Positions 33,293 to 42,283 of a DNA stretch of 64,000 nucleotides are shown one piece after another. Source of the stretch: an uncultured Candidatus Binatia bacterium (GTDB taxonomy: Bacteria > Desulfobacterota > Binatia > Bin18); NCBI GenBank assembly GCA_958296235.1, contig OY282457.1:2723338-2787337 (forward strand), given 5' to 3'. The translations under genes and the position numbers were made by a program. Positions within the stretch are counted from its first letter, which is position 1, and each line of letters begins with the position of its first letter. The notes below the pieces were generated by a model. That model made no database searches, was not told where the DNA came from, and saw nothing but the letters and a program-made list of their open reading frames with translations.

Positions 33293-35665
33293 ATGACGAC
33301 ACTGGGTATCACCGGCTATAGCGACCGTATTTCCGTGCAGCCCGGACAGACTATTCAATTCCATGTGCACTCCGAACGCAGCGCATCCTACCAGGCCGAT
33401 ATCGTGCGGCTCATCCATGGCGATACCAATCCTGACGGTCCCGGCTATAAGGAAGAAGAGATCGAGACCACGGTGAGCGGGACATATCCGGGCCGTCATC
33501 AAGCCGTCCATGCCGGCTCGTATATTTGTGTGCCACACGATGCGCGGTTCGATATCAGCAGTTTTACCCTGATGGCCCTTGTTTTTCCTACAACGCCAAC
33601 CAAAGGCATACAGGGCATTATCACGAAATGGTCCGGGCCGGAGGAGACAGGCTACGGTCTGTTTATTGATGAGCAGGGCGAGCTGGCTGTGCGGATAGGC
33701 CGGGGAAAAGGCGTGGTCGAACAGGTTTCCTCCGGTAAACCGCTCTTCCGTAAAGTGTGGTATCTGGTGGCTGCGAGCTTTGACGCGGCCAGCGGTCATA
33801 TGACCCTGGTGCAAGAGCCGATTGTGACCAGCACCAATACCGGACACGGGATGCGTTTCATCCATCCCATCGAAGAGACCTGTGCCACTGTCGAGCGGCA
33901 CGCCTCCCCCCAAACACCCGCCCCGAACGACTGTCCGGTGCTGATTGCCGCCGCCACCCAGGCGCATTCAGGGCGATACATCTGTGGGGGACATTTCAGT
34001 CATGTGCACTCACCGCTAGAGCTCCCGGAACACGAAGCCAAGTTCAACGGACGGATAGAACGCCCAGCTATCGCCAATCGCGTGCTGAACCGGGCGGAAA
34101 TCGAACGTGTCCTGCAAGGTCCCCGACCCCTCCCGACTGAGCTGCGGCCCGCGCTGGTCGCGGCCTGGGATTTTGCGGCCAATATCGTTCCAAACGCGGC
34201 CTCAACCCAGGTGCTGGACGACTCCTTGCACCGCCTGCACGGCCACTGCATCAATATGCCGTCACGCGGCATGCCCGGTCACAACTGGACTGCGGATCAT
34301 ATGAGTTTTACCGCCGCGCCGCAGGAGTACGGAGCGATTCATTTTCATGACGACGCCGTAGACGACGCGCGCTGGGAGGTTGACTTTGCGCTGACCATTC
34401 CCGAGAGCATGAAAAGCGGGGTGTATGCCGCTCGGCTGCGTTTGGGCGGCCTGGACACGCCCGGCAGTGAAGACTACATCCCCTTCTTTGTCCGTCCTCC
34501 GGCGGGCAGACCCACGGCCAGGGTCGCGGTTATTATTCCGACGGCCAGCTATATGGCCTATGCCAACGAAAATCTCAGCGCGGACTCACAAGTCGCCCAG
34601 CTCCTGACTGGCCGCGTGCCGCTGATGCAGCCAGGCGACCTCTTACTCCAGGAAAAAGACGGCTACGGCTACGGCACCTACACCGTCCATAGCGACGGCT
34701 GGGGGGTGCCTGTCTCCTCGCGGCTGCGGCCCATTCTCAATATGCGGCCCAAATATACGCACGTGCTGTCGCCGTCGGTCTGGCAACTGAACGCCGACCT
34801 GCATCTGACCGACTGGCTTGAGGCCATGCAGTTTGACTTTGATGTACATACGGACGAAGACCTGCAACGCGAAGGAGTCGAACTGCTCAAGCAATACCGC
34901 GTCGTGTTGACCTGTCATCATCCCGAGTATTGTTCGGAAGAAATGCTGGACGCCTACGAAGCCTATCAGCAGCAAGGCGGTCGCTGGCTCTACCTCGCCG
35001 CCAACGGTTTTTACTGGTGTACGGTGTTCCACCCTGATAATCCGGGCATCATCGAAGTCCGCAAAGGCGACAACGGCACGCGGGCCTGGACCATTAGCCC
35101 AGGGGAATACTGCAATGCCTTCGATGGAAAACACGGCGGCCTGTGGCGGGTCCGGGGGCGGAATATGAGCAAGCTGACCGGTGTGAGTTTTACCTCGTTC
35201 GGGCTGACGGCTTCAAGCTATTACCGCCGAGCCCCGGACAGTTTCCGACCGGAATGCGCCTGGATGTTTGCAGGCATAGGCGAAGACGAGCCGATTGGAA
35301 ATTTCGGTCTGGTCGGGGGTGGAGCCGCCGGGCTGGAGCTCGACCGCTACGACCTGGAACTCGGGACGCCCCATAACGCCTTTCTGCTCGCCTACTCCGA
35401 GGGGCATAACGATATTTTTGTCACGGTCTCAGAGGAATCGACCTTCAACGCGCGCGGCTATTTTGCGGCCGGTGGCGGCGGCGATCAGAATCCTTATATC
35501 CGGGCGGACATTGTCTACTTCAAAACCCCGAACAATGGGGCTGTTTTCTCGGCCAGTTCCATGGCCTGGTGCGGTAGCCTGTCGCATAACAACTATGACA
35601 ATAATGTGTCGCGCCTGACCGCCAATGTCATTCGCGGCTTTCTCCAGGATGGGCCGTTGCCGTAA
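33293..35665 (+). CDS. dmfA2: N,N-dimethylformamidase large (beta) subunit
   Basis: A 790-residue catalytic subunit. An N-terminal beta-sandwich and a concanavalin-like region (about 60-290, DARFDISSFTLMALVFPTT) precede the hydrolase-like core. In the Paracoccus enzyme a mononuclear iron is held by two Tyr and one Glu. Tyr423 (SYMAYANEN), Tyr463 (GYGTYTVHSDGWG) and Glu545 (HHPEYCSEE) fall at nearly the same spacing here, so the metal site looks intact. The C-terminal part has GDNGTRAWTISPGEYCNAFDG and NPYIRADIVYFKTPNNGAVFS in family-like positions. Substrate may be DMF or a related small N-alkyl amide. GGAGAG precedes ATG 33293. Confidence 0.88.
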   Translation: MTTLGITGYSDRISVQPGQTIQFHVHSERSASYQADIVRLIHGDTNPDGPGYKEEEIETTVSGTYPGRHQAVHAGSYICVPHDARFDISSFTLMALVFPTTPTKGIQGIITKWSGPEETGYGLFIDEQGELAVRIGRGKGVVEQVSSGKPLFRKVWYLVAASFDAASGHMTLVQEPIVTSTNTGHGMRFIHPIEETCATVERHASPQTPAPNDCPVLIAAATQAHSGRYICGGHFSHVHSPLELPEHEAKFNGRIERPAIANRVLNRAEIERVLQGPRPLPTELRPALVAAWDFAANIVPNAASTQVLDDSLHRLHGHCINMPSRGMPGHNWTADHMSFTAAPQEYGAIHFHDDAVDDARWEVDFALTIPESMKSGVYAARLRLGGLDTPGSEDYIPFFVRPPAGRPTARVAVIIPTASYMAYANENLSADSQVAQLLTGRVPLMQPGDLLLQEKDGYGYGTYTVHSDGWGVPVSSRLRPILNMRPKYTHVLSPSVWQLNADLHLTDWLEAMQFDFDVHTDEDLQREGVELLKQYRVVLTCHHPEYCSEEMLDAYEAYQQQGGRWLYLAANGFYWCTVFHPDNPGIIEVRKGDNGTRAWTISPGEYCNAFDGKHGGLWRVRGRNMSKLTGVSFTSFGLTASSYYRRAPDSFRPECAWMFAGIGEDEPIGNFGLVGGGAAGLELDRYDLELGTPHNAFLLAYSEGHNDIFVTVSEESTFNARGYFAAGGGGDQNPYIRADIVYFKTPNNGAVFSASSMAWCGSLSHNNYDNNVSRLTANVIRGFLQDGPLP

Positions 35666-35711
35666 GGGGGATATTGCAGAGGGGTCCCGACAAGTCCGTG
35701 TCTGTCTTGTT

Positions 35712-36005
35712 TTAAGTGGTATGCTCAACAGCTTCTTCAAGAAGCTCATGCAGCAGGGTTTGATACGGTTTCTTTCTCTTTGCCGCCAGTCTCCGTAGTT
35801 TGGTCAGCAGTCCAGGATCAAGCCGAATCGCGATGAGTTGCTTGGAGTGATCCTTCCTGGGCCGGCCAACGCGCCGGCCCCGTGACAGCTCTTCGTCGCT
35901 CATCTCTGGAATATCGCCGAAGTCAATTTGGGAATCCGGTGTATGCCGCACGTTCTTTACGCGACGCTTGGCGTGCGCTGATGATCCGGGTTGTTTCTGT
36001 GCCAT
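35712..36005 (-). CDS. brnA: BrnA-family antitoxin
   Basis: A 97-residue antitoxin with the C-terminal ribbon-helix-helix: KQLIAIRLDPGLLTKLRRLA and YQTLLHELLEEAV near 60-92. The N-terminal part (DSQIDFGDIPEMSDEELSRG) is the segment that wraps the toxin in this family. Start ATG 36005 lies inside brnT, giving an overlap of 83 bp; a shorter start at 35903 would avoid it but lose the conserved acidic segment. Expected to repress the promoter at 36212-36235. Confidence 0.85.
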   Translation of the reverse strand: MAQKQPGSSAHAKRRVKNVRHTPDSQIDFGDIPEMSDEELSRGRRVGRPRKDHSKQLIAIRLDPGLLTKLRRLAAKRKKPYQTLLHELLEEAVEHTT

Positions 36006-36213
36006 TACGGAGCCTCCTGATAGTGTAAATGACAAGTAAAATTCTTCCAGAAGCCGAGACCCCAAGTCTCTTGAAGCGTCTTTCCAGTGCTGAATGCTGA
36101 GGATCGTCGAAATCAAGACCGTCCGTATCTACAAAAATAGTTGCTGCTTCCTCGAACGAGACCCCATGCTTTTCATAATTTGAGATCGCTTTTTGTATAG
36201 CCCAGGAGAACAT
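35923..36213 (-). CDS. brnT: BrnT-family RNase toxin
   Basis: A 96-residue ribonuclease toxin of the BrnT family (RelE-like fold). KAISNYEKHGVSFEEAATIF at about 7-26, DPQHSALERRFKRLGVSASGRILLVIYT in the middle (core ERRFKRLG), and RIISARQASRKERAAY at the end are the family signature. The first residues FSWAIQKA differ from the usual FEWDE/PxKA form, the acidic pair being replaced. It precedes its antitoxin, the normal brnT-brnA order. A 24-bp near-palindrome overlaps its start codon. Confidence 0.88.
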   Translation of the reverse strand: MFSWAIQKAISNYEKHGVSFEEAATIFVDTDGLDFDDPQHSALERRFKRLGVSASGRILLVIYTIRRLRNGTETTRIISARQASRKERAAYTGFPN

Positions 36214-36235
36214 ATTTCTGTATATACAAAAATAT
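36212..36235. promoter_or_regulatory. Probable BrnA operator
   Basis: A 24-bp palindrome with one mismatched pair, centred on TGTATATACA (36219-36228), overlaps the brnT start codon at 36211-36213. Ribbon-helix-helix antitoxins bind such sites to repress their own operon. Confidence 0.55.
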
Positions 36236-36317
36236 AGGGAAAGAAGAACGATTATGCTACCTTCCTCCCAATGAGCGCTCCCATTTACTTGGGCGGAAGA
36301 TCGATAGATGGAGTGGG

Positions 36318-36905
36318 ATGAAACCGCTTACACGTTGCGCCTGGGCAAAAAACGAATTGGCGATTCAGTACCACGACGAGGAATGGGGCGTACCGGTGCA
36401 CGACGACCGGACGCTGTTCGAGTTTCTCATCCTCGAAGGGGCGCAGGCCGGTCTGAGTTGGGACACCATCCTCAAAAAGCGCGCTCACTATCGGACCGTC
36501 TTTGACCACTTCGACCCCGTTCGTGTTGCCCGCTACACGCCTCGTAAAGTTGAGCGGCTGCTGGCCGACCCCGGTATCGTGCGAAACCGGCTGAAAGTCG
36601 AGTCCGCCATAAAGAACGCCAACGCCTTTCTCGCTGTCCAGAAAGAGGCGGGCAGTTTTGACGCTTACATCTGGCAGTTTGTCGGCGGGCGGCCGCGCCG
36701 CAACAAGTGGCGGTTGCTCAAGCAGGCGCCGGCGCGTACCGCGCAGTCGGACGCGATGAGCAAGGACCTCAAGAAACGCGGCTTCTCGTTCGTCGGCTCA
36801 ACAATCTGCTACGCCTTCATGCAGGCGACTGGTATGGTGAACGACCACACCACAGACTGTTTTCGGTATGCTGAAGTAGGGGAAATGAAATCTCCTAGCC
36901 CGTAA
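36318..36905 (+). CDS. tag: DNA-3-methyladenine glycosylase I
   Basis: Base-excision repair enzyme removing 3-methyladenine. The 195-residue protein keeps the zinc-snap ligands Cys7, His19, His177 and Cys181 (TRCAW, YHDEEWG, NDHTTDC) and the active-site segment LILEGAQAGLSWDTILKKR. RPRRNKW is shorter than usual after GG, but the helix arrangement and SFVGSTICYAFMQATGMVNDH are standard. It ends 11 bp inside the end of the convergent oxidoreductase gene. Confidence 0.95.
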   Translation: MKPLTRCAWAKNELAIQYHDEEWGVPVHDDRTLFEFLILEGAQAGLSWDTILKKRAHYRTVFDHFDPVRVARYTPRKVERLLADPGIVRNRLKVESAIKNANAFLAVQKEAGSFDAYIWQFVGGRPRRNKWRLLKQAPARTAQSDAMSKDLKKRGFSFVGSTICYAFMQATGMVNDHTTDCFRYAEVGEMKSPSP

Positions 36906-37905
36906 TGACGATCTTGCCAAAATGTGAGGCGCTTTCCATGAGTTTCAGGGCTTCCTGAGCTTCCTCAAACGGATACACCCGATCAATCACCGGCTTGATC
37001 TGATTCACGGCCATAGCCGTATTCATGTCTTCAAACATCTCGCGTGAGCCAACATAGACACCCTGGAGGCGCAGGCTCTTCATCAGCACCGGAATGGGAT
37101 TCACCTCACCATCCGTGCCAGCCAGAATCCCGATCAGTCCAATAAAACCGCCGACCCGCGTGGCTTCCATCGATTGCGCCAGCGTCCCGGCCCCGGCTAC
37201 TTCGACCACCTGATCAACTCCCACACCATCGGTGAGTTCCAACACTTTTTTGCCCCACTCTTGTGTGGTCGTATAATTAATCACTGCAGATGCGCCGAGC
37301 TGGGTGGCGCGTTCGAGTTTTTCGTCACTGCTCGATGTAATAATCGCGCGCACCCCAGCGGCTTTGGCAAATTGAAGGGCAAAGATCGAGACGCCACCGG
37401 TTCCCAGAATCAATATCGTGTCACCGGCTTTCATATTGCCCAGCGTGACCATACTCTGCCAGGCGGTGACCGCGGCGCAGGGCAGGGTGGCGGCGTCTTC
37501 ATACGTCATATAATCGGGAATCTTAACGACCCCGTCTTCGTGCAAGATGACCAGTTCGGCGAACATGCCGTCCAGGGCGCCACCGAGCGCTGAGGCCGCA
37601 TGAGACGCATCCGGCCCACCGGCCAGCCAGTTCTGAAAGAAAATCCCCGCGACTCGGTCGCCCGGTGTGACGCGAGTCACGCCCTCGCCCGTGGCGACCA
37701 CCTCGCCCGCGCCATCGGACAACGGAATGAGGGGGAGATTCAGCCCGCGCATCCCACCGTATTTGACGGTCATGAGGTCACGATAATTGAGTGAGGTGGC
37801 TTTGACGCGAATGGCGACCTGGCCGTGACCGGGCTGCGGGTCTGGCCGGTCGGCGAGAGTGAGATTTTCAATGCCGAATTCCTGATTGATTTGCCATGCG
37901 CGCAT
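36895..37905 (-). CDS. Zinc-free medium-chain dehydrogenase/reductase (quinone oxidoreductase-like)
   Basis: A 336-residue MDR protein. GroES-like N-terminus with TSLNYRDLMTVKYG, catalytic region TGEGVTRVTPGDRVAGIF, and Rossmann fold LGTGGVSIFALQFAKAAG near 165. The zinc-binding Cys and His of alcohol dehydrogenases are absent, which places it with quinone or enoyl reductases. NAD(P)H dependent. AAAGGAG precedes ATG 37905. An LLM oxidoreductase gene is 21 bp upstream on the same strand, so the two are likely one operon. Confidence 0.9.
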   Translation of the reverse strand: MRAWQINQEFGIENLTLADRPDPQPGHGQVAIRVKATSLNYRDLMTVKYGGMRGLNLPLIPLSDGAGEVVATGEGVTRVTPGDRVAGIFFQNWLAGGPDASHAASALGGALDGMFAELVILHEDGVVKIPDYMTYEDAATLPCAAVTAWQSMVTLGNMKAGDTILILGTGGVSIFALQFAKAAGVRAIITSSSDEKLERATQLGASAVINYTTTQEWGKKVLELTDGVGVDQVVEVAGAGTLAQSMEATRVGGFIGLIGILAGTDGEVNPIPVLMKSLRLQGVYVGSREMFEDMNTAMAVNQIKPVIDRVYPFEEAQEALKLMESASHFGKIVITG

Positions 37906-37926
37906 GTCAGCAACTCCTTTTTGTTT

Positions 37927-38943
37927 TTATGCGGAAAACGCTTTGACTATCGAGCGCCAGCGAGCATCGTTCACGCCCGGACGGTCGGGATGATAGAAGG
38001 CCACCCGATCGAGTAAGCCGTTGTATTTTGCTTTGAGCATGGCCGGGACTTCATCCGGGGAGCCAGTTACCGCATACTCGTCCAGCATCTCGTCGGTCAC
38101 GTCGTTAGCCATAGCCTGCCATTCACCCTTGGCCGCTTTGGCGTTCAGGCTGAGACAGGCGTCGCCCCAGCCGTGGACGTCCAGCACAGGTTTATACGTT
38201 CGGGTCGAGGCATAGAACGCAATCTGCATACGCACTTTTTCGCGCATGGCCTCCATTTCTTTTTGCGTGTCGCCCATAATCACAAAAGAAGAGCTTGAGA
38301 CCACAATGTCTTTTCGGCTGCGACCGGATTTCCGCGCTCCTTCTTCAATCTGCGGCAGGACGCGCTCGCGCAGAAACCTGGCGGAGTGAAACGGGTGGGC
38401 GTGAAAGCCGTCGCACAGCTCGCCGGCCAAACGGCACATATACGGGTTCACCCCAGCGATATAGATGGGAATCTGCGGCTGGTCGATTTTTCCCGGCGAA
38501 AAGGCCGGGGTCATCAGCGTATGCTGATAAAACTCGCCCTGAAAGTCCAACGGCGCGCCGTTTTGCCAGCAGTCCCAAATCGCCCGTAGCGCCAGAACAA
38601 TCTCGCGCACCTTCGGACCCGGCGATTCCCACTTCACACTATACCGACGTTGGTTATGGCCTTTGACTTGGGTGCCGAGTCCCAGCACGAAGCGTCCGTT
38701 TGAGGCGCGTTGCAGGTCCCAGGCCGTGTAGGCCAGCGACATCGGACTGCGCGGAAACGCCAGGGCAATCGCCGTGCCAAGGGTGAGCCTGGTGGTTGCA
38801 GTCGCCGAGACGGCGAGCGACAGAAACGGGTCGTGCTGGTTCTCCATGCTCCACACGCCGTCAAAGCCCATGTCCTCGGCGGTACGCGCAATCGCAATCG
38901 CTTCGTCAAGTGAGCGGGCGGTCAGTAAGCTGTCGAGTTTCAT
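37927..38943 (-). CDS. LLM-class (probably F420-dependent) oxidoreductase, 1 of 4
   Basis: A 338-residue TIM-barrel flavin/F420 oxidoreductase of the luciferase-like monooxygenase class. EDMGFDGVWSMENQHDPFL near 28, TTRLTLGTAIALAFPRSPM near 55, and GRFVLGLGTQVKGHNQRRY near 85 are typical of the subgroup reported as F420-linked in actinobacteria and deltaproteobacteria. F420 use is inferred from the family. GGAGAAGG precedes ATG 38943. Substrate unknown. It is the first gene of a pair with the MDR oxidoreductase. Confidence 0.88.
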   Translation of the reverse strand: MKLDSLLTARSLDEAIAIARTAEDMGFDGVWSMENQHDPFLSLAVSATATTRLTLGTAIALAFPRSPMSLAYTAWDLQRASNGRFVLGLGTQVKGHNQRRYSVKWESPGPKVREIVLALRAIWDCWQNGAPLDFQGEFYQHTLMTPAFSPGKIDQPQIPIYIAGVNPYMCRLAGELCDGFHAHPFHSARFLRERVLPQIEEGARKSGRSRKDIVVSSSSFVIMGDTQKEMEAMREKVRMQIAFYASTRTYKPVLDVHGWGDACLSLNAKAAKGEWQAMANDVTDEMLDEYAVTGSPDEVPAMLKAKYNGLLDRVAFYHPDRPGVNDARWRSIVKAFSA

Positions 38944-39064
38944 ATGTATCCTTCTCCGTTTCGTGGCGGGATCGTCTACGTGACCAGGGCGTAGCGGGCC
39001 GGACGTTGCAGCCGCCCTCTTATCAGTTACCCGCCAGATGTCCAGAGTAGGGCATCCGCGAGTC

Positions 39065-39919
39065 TTAATGGGGACTGGAGGGAACGAAAGGCCGGCGGGT
39101 AAAACGCCGGTCGAGTTCCTGCTTTGCCTGTTTTCTGAGTTGGATGCAATTTCTATAGCGCCAGCCGGTCCTGAGCCAATCCCACACGCCCCCTTGCTGA
39201 AAAGGGTTCATGACTTGGGCAAAGCCCAGTACGCCGTATTGCGGCTTTTCGATTTGTAGCAAGGCGGGGAGATTTTCCAGAACCGGCCCTTCGAGCGTCA
39301 AGCGGGCGCTTGTTCTGGTGTTTTCCACAACGATATTGAGCCTATAGGATTCTTCCGGCGCTGGGATGTTCTCGCTGTACACGTGTAACTCGGGCGAGTG
39401 GTTGTAGGTGTTGTCCGCCTTTGCATCGCGTTCCTCCGGTTCCACGAACTGTACCCAGTCCAGCTCTCCAGTAGCGGAGAGCTGGTACTCTTTGTCCTCA
39501 GGGTAATTGCCGGTGGAGTAGAGGTAGCTGGTTGCAATCGGGCCGGTAATTGTCTGCTGTGTCTGCTCGGCGACCAACTGCAAAGCCAGCCCGAACGGGT
39601 CGCCGTACCACTCGGGCGGGAGCGCAAACCGCTTTTTCTCAATGTCAAGAGCAACGCCGTTCAGCGCTTGCGCTCCGGCGACCCAGCCCACCCGCACCTT
39701 GGCCAGCACGAGCGCTCGGTAGCGGTCATCAGTCGCCGGCTGCTCGAAGAAGGCGTACGCCTGCCAGTAGGCATCGTAGCCGTGGCCGAGTTCAGAGCAG
39801 AGATGGGCAAAACTCAGGGAGTGGCCCCGGTCGAAGACCACCAATTCCGCGCGCTGTTGACCCAAAACGGTACTGGCAGACAATAAGAACACGGCGGTGA
39901 GGGCAACGATCTTCAGCAT
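39065..39919 (-). CDS. Secreted hypothetical protein
   Basis: A 284-residue protein with a signal peptide (MLKIVALTAVFLLSASTVLG, cleavage likely before QQ). The mature part contains RGHSLSFAHLCSELGHGYDAYWQAYAFF in helical form, and a beta-rich middle with VEPEERDAKADNTYNHSPELHVY. I do not recognise a domain. It has one Cys pair (Cys near 45 and near 265), too few to suggest a heme or disulfide-rich protein. ATG 39919 is chosen because the signal peptide begins there. The MFS gene upstream is on the same strand, 119 bp away. Confidence 0.65.
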   Translation of the reverse strand: MLKIVALTAVFLLSASTVLGQQRAELVVFDRGHSLSFAHLCSELGHGYDAYWQAYAFFEQPATDDRYRALVLAKVRVGWVAGAQALNGVALDIEKKRFALPPEWYGDPFGLALQLVAEQTQQTITGPIATSYLYSTGNYPEDKEYQLSATGELDWVQFVEPEERDAKADNTYNHSPELHVYSENIPAPEESYRLNIVVENTRTSARLTLEGPVLENLPALLQIEKPQYGVLGFAQVMNPFQQGGVWDWLRTGWRYRNCIQLRKQAKQELDRRFTRRPFVPSSPH

Positions 39920-40038
39920 ATCGTGCATCTCGCTGGTCAGGTCGGGTGAGGGCCGTACCCCCAACCTACTTGGCCGGCAACCGCTCGTCCAGGCGCTCAA
40001 CCCGGAACTGCACCTACCTTACTACGGGAAATCAACGC

Positions 40039-41283
40039 CTAGGGTTTTTCCAGTCTCTCTCCCTCTAAGGAATTGACTCGGCGTAACTGTGGAAAGATAC
40101 GCGCCCACAGGCCAACAATGGCCAGGGTGCCTAGACCGCCCAGCACCACCGCGGGCACAACCCCAAACCAGGCCGCGGTGACGCCGGACTCAAATTCTCC
40201 GAGTTCGTTTGACGCGCCAATAAAGACTGACTCGACCGCGCTGACCCGGCCGCGCATCTCGTCTGGCGTTTTCACTAAAACCAGGACGCGGCGAATGACG
40301 ACGCTGACCATGTCAGACGCGCCCAGGATAATGAGCGCCAGCAGCGACAGCCAGAGATTGCGAGACAACCCAAAGACGACGATGGAGAGCCCGAAGATAC
40401 CGACTGCCCCCAGGAGAATCGCGCCGGCATGACGCTGAATAGGCCGGCGAGCGACGAGCAGCGCCGTGACCAGCGCCCCAACTGCCGGAGCGCTTCTCAG
40501 CAGCCCGAGCCCCCAGGGGCCAACGTGCAGAATATCCCGCGCATAGACCGGCAGCAGGGCGGTTGCTCCGCCCAACAGCACAGCAAACAGGTCGAGTGAT
40601 ACGGCGCCCAGGACAACCGGCTGGCCCCGAATAAAGGAAATCCCCGCCACAACAGACTCCCAGGTAGCCGCCATCTGCTCTTTCTCGCGTTGCTCAATAC
40701 GGATGGTGTTCACTAAAAAAACGGAAAGAAGAAACATCAGCACACAGCAGCCATACACCGCCTCTGGCCCAATAGCGTAGAGCAGCCCGCCGATGGCCGG
40801 GCCGACAATGGTCGCGGCCTGCCAGGCGGACGAACTCCAGGCTGCGGCATTGGTAAAGAGGCGCGGTGGCACGAGATTGGGCATCAGGGCGACCGAGGCC
40901 GGAAACTCAAAGGCGCGCGCCGTCCCGAACAGGACGAGTACGCCAAAGAGAAAGGGCGTGTTTGTTCCGTCTTGCAGCGTAAACGTCAAAAAGAGCACGG
41001 CGCACAGCGCCTCAACAATAATGCACAGCGCCATCACGGTTCGTCGGTCATAGCGATCAGCGACGTGACCGGTCACCAGCGCCAGGCCGAGCGACGGGAG
41101 AAATTGAGCCAGGCCGACCAGGCCGAGGTCGAGCGGCCGGCGCGTCAGATCGTAGACCTGCCAGCCAATGGCCACCGCCTGCATTTGAATGGCCAGGGTG
41201 ACACACAGCCGGGCGGCCCAATAGCGTTGGAAGCTGGGGTAGGTAAAGGCCGATGCTGAAGAAAGGGCTGTCCGCTGTTCCAA
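40039..41283 (-). CDS. MFS transporter, EntS/MFS_3-like
   Basis: A 414-residue major facilitator with about 12 membrane segments. FQRYWAARLCVTLAIQMQAVAIGWQVYDLT at the start, the inter-helix motif GHVADRYDRRTVM near 73 and EMRGRVSAVESVFIGASNELG near 335 are those of the MFS_3 group that includes the enterobactin exporter EntS. It is probably an exporter of a small molecule or drug; no siderophore genes are present to point to a substrate. Confidence 0.9.
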   Translation of the reverse strand: MEQRTALSSASAFTYPSFQRYWAARLCVTLAIQMQAVAIGWQVYDLTRRPLDLGLVGLAQFLPSLGLALVTGHVADRYDRRTVMALCIIVEALCAVLFLTFTLQDGTNTPFLFGVLVLFGTARAFEFPASVALMPNLVPPRLFTNAAAWSSSAWQAATIVGPAIGGLLYAIGPEAVYGCCVLMFLLSVFLVNTIRIEQREKEQMAATWESVVAGISFIRGQPVVLGAVSLDLFAVLLGGATALLPVYARDILHVGPWGLGLLRSAPAVGALVTALLVARRPIQRHAGAILLGAVGIFGLSIVVFGLSRNLWLSLLALIILGASDMVSVVIRRVLVLVKTPDEMRGRVSAVESVFIGASNELGEFESGVTAAWFGVVPAVVLGGLGTLAIVGLWARIFPQLRRVNSLEGERLEKP

Positions 41284-41462
41284 AAAACCCGCCTAACCGC
41301 TCGGCTCATCAATATAATCGATTCCCCTCTTACGTGGCGTGTGCTGATGTTTGGCCTCAAAAGAAGAGGAGTGTAGACACGAACGCCGAGAGCGTCAATG
41401 AAGCCGGCGCTTGGCGGTCTGCCCTGCTCAGGGCATACTAACCAGTCTAAGGAGGAAATCTC

Positions 41463-42248
41463 ATGTCAGAACCAGTCCTCATGCTTGAGAAAACCGAAGG
41501 TATCGCAACCCTGACCCTGAACCGCCCGCAGGCGATGAACGCCCTGTCTCGGGAACTCCGGCTCGAAATGGTCAGCGCCTTTGCCTCGCTGCAAAGCGAC
41601 CCGGCGACCCATGTCGTTATCCTGACGGGCGCCGGTCGGGCGTTCTGTGCGGGGATGGACCTCAAAGAGCTGAGCCGGACGAACGAACCCTTACAAGAAC
41701 CGCAACCAACAAAGGGCAGCATGGACGTGGTGCGGGTCATGGAGGCGTTCGACCGCCCCATTATTGGCGCGATCAACGGCTTTGCCATTACTGGCGGGTT
41801 TGAGCTGGCCCTGGCCTGCGATGTCTTGATTGCGTCCAGCGATGCGCGTTTTGCGGATACGCATGCCCGGATGGGTGTCATGCCGGGTTGGGGCCTGAGC
41901 CAGAAACTCTCTCGCGTGATTGGTATTTACCGGGCGCGTGAATTGTCTCTGACCGGCAACTATCTGTCTGCCCAGCAAGCCGAAGCCTGGGGGTTGGTGA
42001 ACCGCGTTGTTGTACCCGACGATTTGCTGCCGACCTGTCACGCCTTGGCCAAGGATATGCTGTCGTGTCTGCCCGACATGCTGCGCAATATGAAGCGCGT
42101 GATTAACGAAGGCTACGCCCGGACGCTCAGTGACGGGCTCCAACTCGAATCAACCGCCTGGCGTGAACAGGTCAGGGGAGTCACCCCAGAGGCGATTGCG
42201 AACAGGGTCGAAGGGGTGAAACAACGGGGGCGGACGCAGACAGGATAG
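41463..42248 (+). CDS. Enoyl-CoA hydratase/isomerase family protein
   Basis: A 261-residue crotonase. The oxyanion hole is formed by GAGRAFCAGMDLKEL near 60 and INGFAITGGFELALACD near 105. The first catalytic glutamate position is kept (GGFELAL), but the second is His in FADTHARMGVMPG, where hydratases have PE. It is therefore more likely an isomerase-type or variant hydratase. TAAGGAGGAAA precedes ATG 41463. It converges with an LLM oxidoreductase; a REP-like palindrome separates them. Confidence 0.88.
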   Translation: MSEPVLMLEKTEGIATLTLNRPQAMNALSRELRLEMVSAFASLQSDPATHVVILTGAGRAFCAGMDLKELSRTNEPLQEPQPTKGSMDVVRVMEAFDRPIIGAINGFAITGGFELALACDVLIASSDARFADTHARMGVMPGWGLSQKLSRVIGIYRARELSLTGNYLSAQQAEAWGLVNRVVVPDDLLPTCHALAKDMLSCLPDMLRNMKRVINEGYARTLSDGLQLESTAWREQVRGVTPEAIANRVEGVKQRGRTQTG

Positions 42249-42255
42249 ATAGGCC

Positions 42256-42281
42256 GGGCGGACACGGGGGTCCGCCCCTAC
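42256..42281 (-). repeat. GTAG-headed REP-like palindrome
   Basis: On the minus strand GTAG (42281-42278) is followed by GGGCGGA...TCCGCCC (arms 42271-42277 and 42256-42262). It lies in the 35-bp gap between convergent genes and probably also serves as terminator. The GTAG head and palindrome are the form of RAYT-mobilised REP elements. Confidence 0.6.
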
Positions 42282-42283
42282 GG

